From Lathyrus oleraceus (Eukaryota; Streptophyta; Magnoliopsida; Fabales; Fabaceae): a stretch of DNA of 64,000 nt. Under the pieces are notes generated by a model that had not been told where the DNA came from, made no database searches, and saw only the letters and a program-made list of their open reading frames with translations. Below, piece after piece: positions 59,321 to 64,000 of the stretch (positions within the stretch are counted from its first letter, which is position 1; every line of letters starts with the position of its first letter). The DNA is taken from positions 270,434,916-270,498,915 of the forward strand of contig NC_066583.1 of NCBI RefSeq assembly GCF_024323335.1, in the 5' to 3' direction. A program made the position numbers and the translations under genes.

Positions 59321-60926
59321 TGTAACACCCTAAAATTTGCCCTCCTCATTCATGCATTCATTTAGCATTTCATATTGCATTTCATCATGTCAATCAGAAT
59401 TAGATCCAAAAAAAAAAACAAAAAAAAAACAAAAAAAAACAAAAAAAAACAAAAAAAAATTAATATAATTTTTTACAAAAAAAAAATAAATTTTTTTTTT
59501 TAATTAATTAATTAATTAAATAATTAAATAAATAATTAAATAAATAAAATATAATAAAAATTTTGGACTTGGGTCTCTCTCATTTGAGCCCACAAAACCA
59601 TGAAATTCAGTCTATAAATACCAAGGCTTCACTTGAGAGAACACAGAACAAAGGGGGATTTTGAAGAGAAGCAAAATACTCTGAGGTTTCCTTGGAACAA
59701 AACCCTGAGGAAAAAGATAGTGAGAGAAGACCTAACGGAGTTCAGAGCAGCCTCCAAACCCCGAAGGGAACTCAACTACACAGAATCACCTCTGCCTCAC
59801 ATAAACCCTGAAGATTGTTTTGTAAACCTCACGGGTGCAACTCAATTTCAATCAAGCTCTCCAATCAGGTTTGCCATTATTCCCATTACCTTTGCCCATT
59901 GGGTTTAATATGTATATGAATGTATAAACAATGCCTTGAATGTTTAACCGTTTAATTTCTGAAATGTATGCCACAGGGTTTGAGTTTTTTGAAACCATAC
60001 TGTTGATCATGAAAAAAATGCTTATGGTGTTTCACTAACCCTTTTGTTGAATTTCTGTGAGGGCTCACATGACTTTTGCAGGGATAACTTGCGTGGTTTC
60101 CCACTTTATTTGTGGGATAACCCTTGGAGGTTCATTCCGATTACCTGTACTGACTCACTTTTCTTTGATGGCATTAGCTTGGAAGGATCTCAGGGTTTCC
60201 CATTCCTCTAATTGCTGTTACTTCGGATCTTTATCCGCGTGGTACTTTTACATTTTTCCCGCATTTTACTGCTTTTCTAGCTGGAAGACCTCGATAGGAG
60301 GCAACGTTTGAGCCCCTTGGTGGCATTTTACTTTGAGATACATGTTTTATGTTTTGTATTCATATCCCTGCAGGTAGCGCGGTTCCTTCGTCAAGGACTG
60401 CCCTTTTTGCCCTTGAGCATCCCAAACCCTAAAACCCAAAGCAACACGCTAACTCCTTCTACTACAGGCGAGTAAGTCTCCAAAGGTCGAGCATCCGGTA
60501 GATTGCGTAGTAACGTTGTTCGCCCAAAACCCAACCCATAGGTCAGCCGAGCTACGAAGACTCTGATTCTCATATTCATATGAGATACGTATGCAGTGGA
60601 TGCGACATCCGCGCGAGTCATTTTCATTTAACCCTTTTTTTTTGGTAAACAGCACAAGATAAACCCACACCCTTTAGACAAGAACTACAAAAGTGGATCT
60701 CGTAGAGTACTACGGATGCGTAGGGGTGCTAATACCTTCCCTTCGCATAACCGACTCCCGAACCCAAGATTTGGTTGCGAGACCCCGTCTTGTCCTTTCC
60801 TTTTTCAGGTTTACTTCGAGCGTTTCCTTTCCCTCCTTTGGGATGAATAACGCACGGTGGCGACTCTTCTGTCTTTTTCTTTCGCCGGTTGTTTTTTTTT
60901 CGCATTGTATTTTTCAGGTTGCGACA
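59321..60926 (+). repeat. 5' LTR of Tat element 3 (1606 bp)
   Basis: TGTAACACC to TTGCGACA, followed two bases later by the PBS. TATAAATA at 59613-59620. The A-rich run at 59408-59485 and the TTAA/TAAA-rich run at 59500-59555 vary in length from the other two LTRs. Confidence 0.92.
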
Positions 60927-60928
60927 GC

Positions 60929-60946
60929 TGGCGACTCTGCTGGGGA
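60929..60946 (+). other. Primer binding site of Tat element 3
   Basis: TGGCGACTCTGCTGGGGA, two bases inside the LTR. The pattern fits the tRNA-Arg type PBS reported for Ogre; the exact tRNA was not checked. Confidence 0.8.
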
Positions 60947-62046
60947 CCCGGTTTCCCTAAGCGAGTCCCTCCTAGCTTTTGTAGTTTGTTTATTGGGTGT
61001 TCATGCTTTTGTACGGTTATTTATTTACCTGCTTTACCTTATTGCATTGTGTACATATCATTGCTTTATCTGTTGCCTGGCTATGGCTGCTTGGTGATCT
61101 TTGTGAGATGAGTTCTATACCCGAACTCGAGTGCACTTAGGATAGGAGAATGGCATAGTCCTGTCGACTTGTGTGGAGTTATTCCTTAGCGAGTTAACTT
61201 GTAAGCCCATTCACTTGGTGGAGGTCATGTTGAGATCAATAATGTCACATAAGTAAGTTGTGGTTAGACATTACTTGTTCCAATATAGACCTTAGAAGCC
61301 GAGGACCTTAGTTTACCAAACCCATCTTGGCCTATTCGTAGGACGTAGTGCGAAAGTCGTTCAAGTGTAAGATTTGATACGATTGTTACGCGATACTACA
61401 CTCATAAGAGTCTCTCTTGAGAATATTGTTGGAATACGAGTAGTCGTTCCTCTGATAATATCCGAAAGATGGGATTATGACTATGGGAACCTTTTGTAGA
61501 ACATGTTTGGCAGGTTTAAACCTTAGTACACTCCTTTTGGGTGGTTCTTAACATAAACTCCATGCTCGTGACTTGCAACAAACCCTTGATTCATGGTTAA
61601 TCCGATCAGGTATCCTTAATATCAATGGAACTCGGGTGTTGATAAGATGTAAACCATAATCCACCAAAATGGGTGGTTGATATTAAGGATAACATGATCC
61701 ATCCCATGACCTTTATTTGGTGTGCTCTTAATTTCTCTCCAGACAGTGCAACCTGACAAATGTTCAAGCAGATACATCAATTCTGATTGACAGGCCTTTG
61801 CATTGCATAACATCATCTGCATATTTGCATCCAACATCTCATGCTTATTCATTTGCAGGGTATTCCCTTTCAAAACGGGGGTGCCTTAAAACTGAACAAG
61901 CAGTGCATCGCATACCATGCATATTAACCCTTGTCTGTTTTGCAGGTGTCACCGCAGTGTCTAATGTTTGTTCCCTGTATCAGGTAGTTATTGGTCCCAA
62001 GCGAGTCCACAGGTACCCGACAAAGGAAAATCGTCCACAGCTAGTG
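60947..62046 (+). other. 5' leader of Tat element 3
   Basis: About 1.1 kb with no ORF of its own. 61150-61740 is conserved with the leader of Ogre 1 (22880-23390, minus strand). A GCAGGTGTCACCGCAG stretch near 61943 and a CAGGTAG at about 61981 could be splice-related, but nothing decides this. The long frame upstream of 62047 has no Met-led conserved domain. Confidence 0.6.
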
Positions 62047-63876
62047 ATGGACCAAGTACAGAAAGAGCTGGCTGATATGCGTGAAAGGATGGATCAGTTC
62101 ATGACATTGATGACTGGTATGGCAGCAGGCCAAGAAAAGCTGAGGGAATTGGTTGAGCAACCGAGGCCCAATCCAGATTTGGAGATACCAAATGCTGAGG
62201 GAAACCCTGGTAACCCTGGGAACGCTGATAACCCTGTGAACACTGGTAACGCGGGTAACGCAAATGCTGATGGAAACCCGGGTAATGTTGGCAACACAGG
62301 GAATGTTGGAAATGGTATTGGCGGAAGGTACAATGTGAATCAAGGAATTCGGATTAACGGGCACCCCGTTACTGAAGATTATCAGTGTGATCAATTTTCT
62401 TTGCACGACGAGGCCCTCGAGACCACTCGCCGTATGGATGAGCTTGCGGAGAAGCTCAAATCTTTGGAGTCTCAAAATTCCTTAGGCTTTGATGTCACAA
62501 ATCTTGGTCTGGTTCAGGGAGTAAGGATTCCTCACAAGTTCAAACCCCCTACTTTTGAGAAATACAACGGGGCTTCTTGCCCACGCACTCATCTCCAATC
62601 TTATCTGGGAAGGTTGGGAGCTCACACGGAAGATGAAAAGCTGTGGATGTACTATTTTGAAGACAGTCTAACTGGAGCTTCTCGTGAATGGTATTCTCAT
62701 TTGTCTCGTACTACCATCAAGAGCTGGAAAGACTTGGCAGAGGCTTTTGTCAAGCAATATCAATACAACTTGGACATGGCTCCAAATCGGACCTTGTTGC
62801 AAGGTATGTCTCAGACTGCCAAGGAAACCTTTAGAGAGTATGCTCAGCGTTGGAGACAGATTGCTGCGTCCGTCCAACCCCTTATGTCTGAAAGGGAGAT
62901 GGCGGACATGTTCATGAACACTCTTCAAGGCAATTATATTGAGAGATTGGCCGCTTGCCCGTCAATCAGCTTTGCAGAGATAGTAATTGCTGGAGAAAGA
63001 ATCGAGAGTCTGTTGAAGATGGGCCGAATTCAAGACAATAGTGGTCCCAAGAGACCGTTTGCTGGTAACGGTCAGCGAAGAATAGAAGGCGAGACAAGCG
63101 CTGTGTATACCGGTAGAGGCAGGGGTAGAGGACGCCCTAATTATTATCAAGATCAAGTGGCCGCAGTCATTATTCCAACACCTGTTCCTCAACCGCAATA
63201 TCATCCGCAACAACAACCCAGGTACAACAATCAAGGAGGTAATCCGGGTCAGCAGAGACACTATCAACAACGTCCAAGGCAGACAAACCGGGTCATCGAG
63301 CCAATCCCAATGCCTTATTCAGTATTACTTCCCAAGCTGATTGACATGAATATGGTTACGTTGAGAACTCTGGCCCCACAAATCGATCCCAATAATTTGC
63401 CTAGAGGTTATGATGTCAACGCCAGATGTGCTTTTCACTCCAACGCACCTGGCCATACTACAGATAATTGCAAGGCTCTCCAGTTAAAGGTACAAGATTT
63501 GAGAGATGCCCAGGCTATCAATTTTGCTCTGGTGCCTAATGTTATCCAGAACCCGATGCCGGCTCACGGCGGGCAGGGGATTAATGCTGTCGAAGTGGTT
63601 GAAGCTGGTAATGCCCAAGGCTGGGGCAAATTTGTGGAGCCAGTCATCAAAGAAGACAAGTTTGGATTGGGGTATGCTCCGGGATCTCAGAAGAATGAAA
63701 CTGGTACTCTCTCCAGCGGGGGTTTGGTTTCTCCCCACGTCGTCAATGCTGCAGATGAAGACAAGGCTGACAGCGACTGTGACTTAGATAGCTGGATTCG
63801 CCCGTGTGTCCCGGGAGAAAAGCTCGACAATTGGTCGTCTGAAAAAACCGTTCGGGTTACTCTACTGAAAGAGTGA
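62047..63876 (+). CDS. Tat/Ogre gag, intact
   Basis: 609 codons from ATG 62047 (MDQVQKELADMRERM) to TGA at 63874-63876. The same frame is open back to 61798, but 62047 starts the conserved coiled-coil-like N-terminus. Residues about 50-95 are a low-complexity Asn/Gly/Pro/Ala stretch of repeated GNPGN-like units. Residues about 160-310 form the retrotransposon gag (capsid) domain: FKPPTFEKYNGASCP, AFVKQYQYNLDMAPN, FREYAQRWRQIAASVQP. A basic RGRGRG stretch and a Gln/Pro-rich linker follow, then CAFHSNAPGHTTDNC (63427-63471), a CxxH...H....C zinc-binding-like motif in place of a CCHC knuckle. It should package element RNA in cytoplasmic particles. No internal stop, unlike every other ORF in the window. 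Confidence 0.9.
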   Translation: MDQVQKELADMRERMDQFMTLMTGMAAGQEKLRELVEQPRPNPDLEIPNAEGNPGNPGNADNPVNTGNAGNANADGNPGNVGNTGNVGNGIGGRYNVNQGIRINGHPVTEDYQCDQFSLHDEALETTRRMDELAEKLKSLESQNSLGFDVTNLGLVQGVRIPHKFKPPTFEKYNGASCPRTHLQSYLGRLGAHTEDEKLWMYYFEDSLTGASREWYSHLSRTTIKSWKDLAEAFVKQYQYNLDMAPNRTLLQGMSQTAKETFREYAQRWRQIAASVQPLMSEREMADMFMNTLQGNYIERLAACPSISFAEIVIAGERIESLLKMGRIQDNSGPKRPFAGNGQRRIEGETSAVYTGRGRGRGRPNYYQDQVAAVIIPTPVPQPQYHPQQQPRYNNQGGNPGQQRHYQQRPRQTNRVIEPIPMPYSVLLPKLIDMNMVTLRTLAPQIDPNNLPRGYDVNARCAFHSNAPGHTTDNCKALQLKVQDLRDAQAINFALVPNVIQNPMPAHGGQGINAVEVVEAGNAQGWGKFVEPVIKEDKFGLGYAPGSQKNETGTLSSGGLVSPHVVNAADEDKADSDCDLDSWIRPCVPGEKLDNWSSEKTVRVTLLKE

Positions 63877-64000
63877 TTTTTATTGTTTTCCTTTATTACG
63901 TGCATAATAAAGTCTTACACTTTGCCCAAGGTGTAACGGCTCATTTGTAGGGACATCCATTTAGTTACGTTTCGCAATTATTTTTATCATCAATAAAGGA
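63877..64000 (+). other. Post-gag noncoding segment
   Basis: No ORF. AATAAAGTCTTAC at 63906-63918 and AATAAAGGA at the very end resemble polyadenylation signals, but a spacer between gag and pol is normal in this lineage. Confidence 0.35.

Larger units (their letters stand above)
59321..64000 (+). mobile_element. Tat/Ogre-type element 3 (5' part, continues beyond window)
   Basis: 5' LTR, PBS, leader and gag of a Ty3/gypsy element in the plus orientation. It belongs to the same LTR family as 36421-41181. No extra ORF is visible between PBS and gag, unlike Ogre 1. Gag is intact over its length and the insertion interrupts the already nested copia 2, so this is the latest event on this side of the window. 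Confidence 0.9.

Overview
The window is plant nuclear repeat DNA. I find no host gene, tRNA, rRNA or other cellular locus in it. Everything I can identify is LTR retrotransposon sequence: very large Ogre-type Ty3/gypsy elements (LTRs of 4.4-5.7 kb, an extra ORF upstream of gag), Athila-type Ty3/gypsy, SIRE/Maximus-type Ty1/copia and a Tekay-like chromovirus LTR. This mix, and the giant Ogre elements in particular, fits a legume of the pea/vetch group (Fabeae). That assignment is inference from element families, not from a host gene.

Layout. The outermost layer is an Athila element on the minus strand: its ORF-1 and integrase C-terminus lie at 44-1030, and its integrase core at 29413-30151 (with a second copy of integrase plus RNase H at 47143-48579). 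Ogre element 1 (minus strand, 1031-29412, flanked by the 5-bp duplication CCTAA) is inserted in the Athila integrase. Ogre 1 has a 3' LTR (1031-5439), a repeat-rich 3' UTR, an integrase remnant (8423-9543), a gag-pro remnant (19239-21074), ORF1 (21299-22798), a leader, a PBS and a 5' LTR (23668-29412). Its RT/RNase H core is missing. In its place is a composite of other Ogre pieces: a complete 5.7-kb LTR with adjoining 3' UTR (9544-17065), fused to half of an LTR of the Ogre 1 type (17066-19238).

A SIRE copia element (plus strand) entered the Ogre 1 5' LTR (TSD CAAAT). One of its LTRs stands alone at 27303-28332. The gag-pol-env body (30152-45006) and 3' LTR (45007-46063) lie further right, because the block 'Ogre LTR end + Athila integrase' is present twice (28333-30151 and 46064-47882). 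The SIRE env-like ORF is broken by a deleted Tat-lineage element (36421-41181, TSD CAAAG) and by a Tekay-like solo LTR (42368-44301), the latter accompanied by a 253-bp duplication of env.

To the right of 48580 lies a Tat-lineage gag fragment with its 3' UTR and the first bases of its 3' LTR (52258). That LTR is interrupted by a second SIRE-lineage copia element (52374-59320), whose gag-pol is one uninterrupted frame except for five stop codons. The copia element is in turn interrupted by the youngest-looking insert, a Tat/Ogre-type element (from 59321), which has a full 5' LTR, PBS, leader and intact gag and runs out of the window.

The strongest unexplained signal is in noncoding element DNA. 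The 3' UTRs of four separate Tat/Ogre elements carry arrays of short inverted repeats (4-7 bp arms around a 3-9 nt centre) whose arms change together from copy to copy, as expected for conserved RNA hairpins. A roughly 450-bp stretch of the 5' leader is also strongly conserved between two otherwise different Ogre-type elements.
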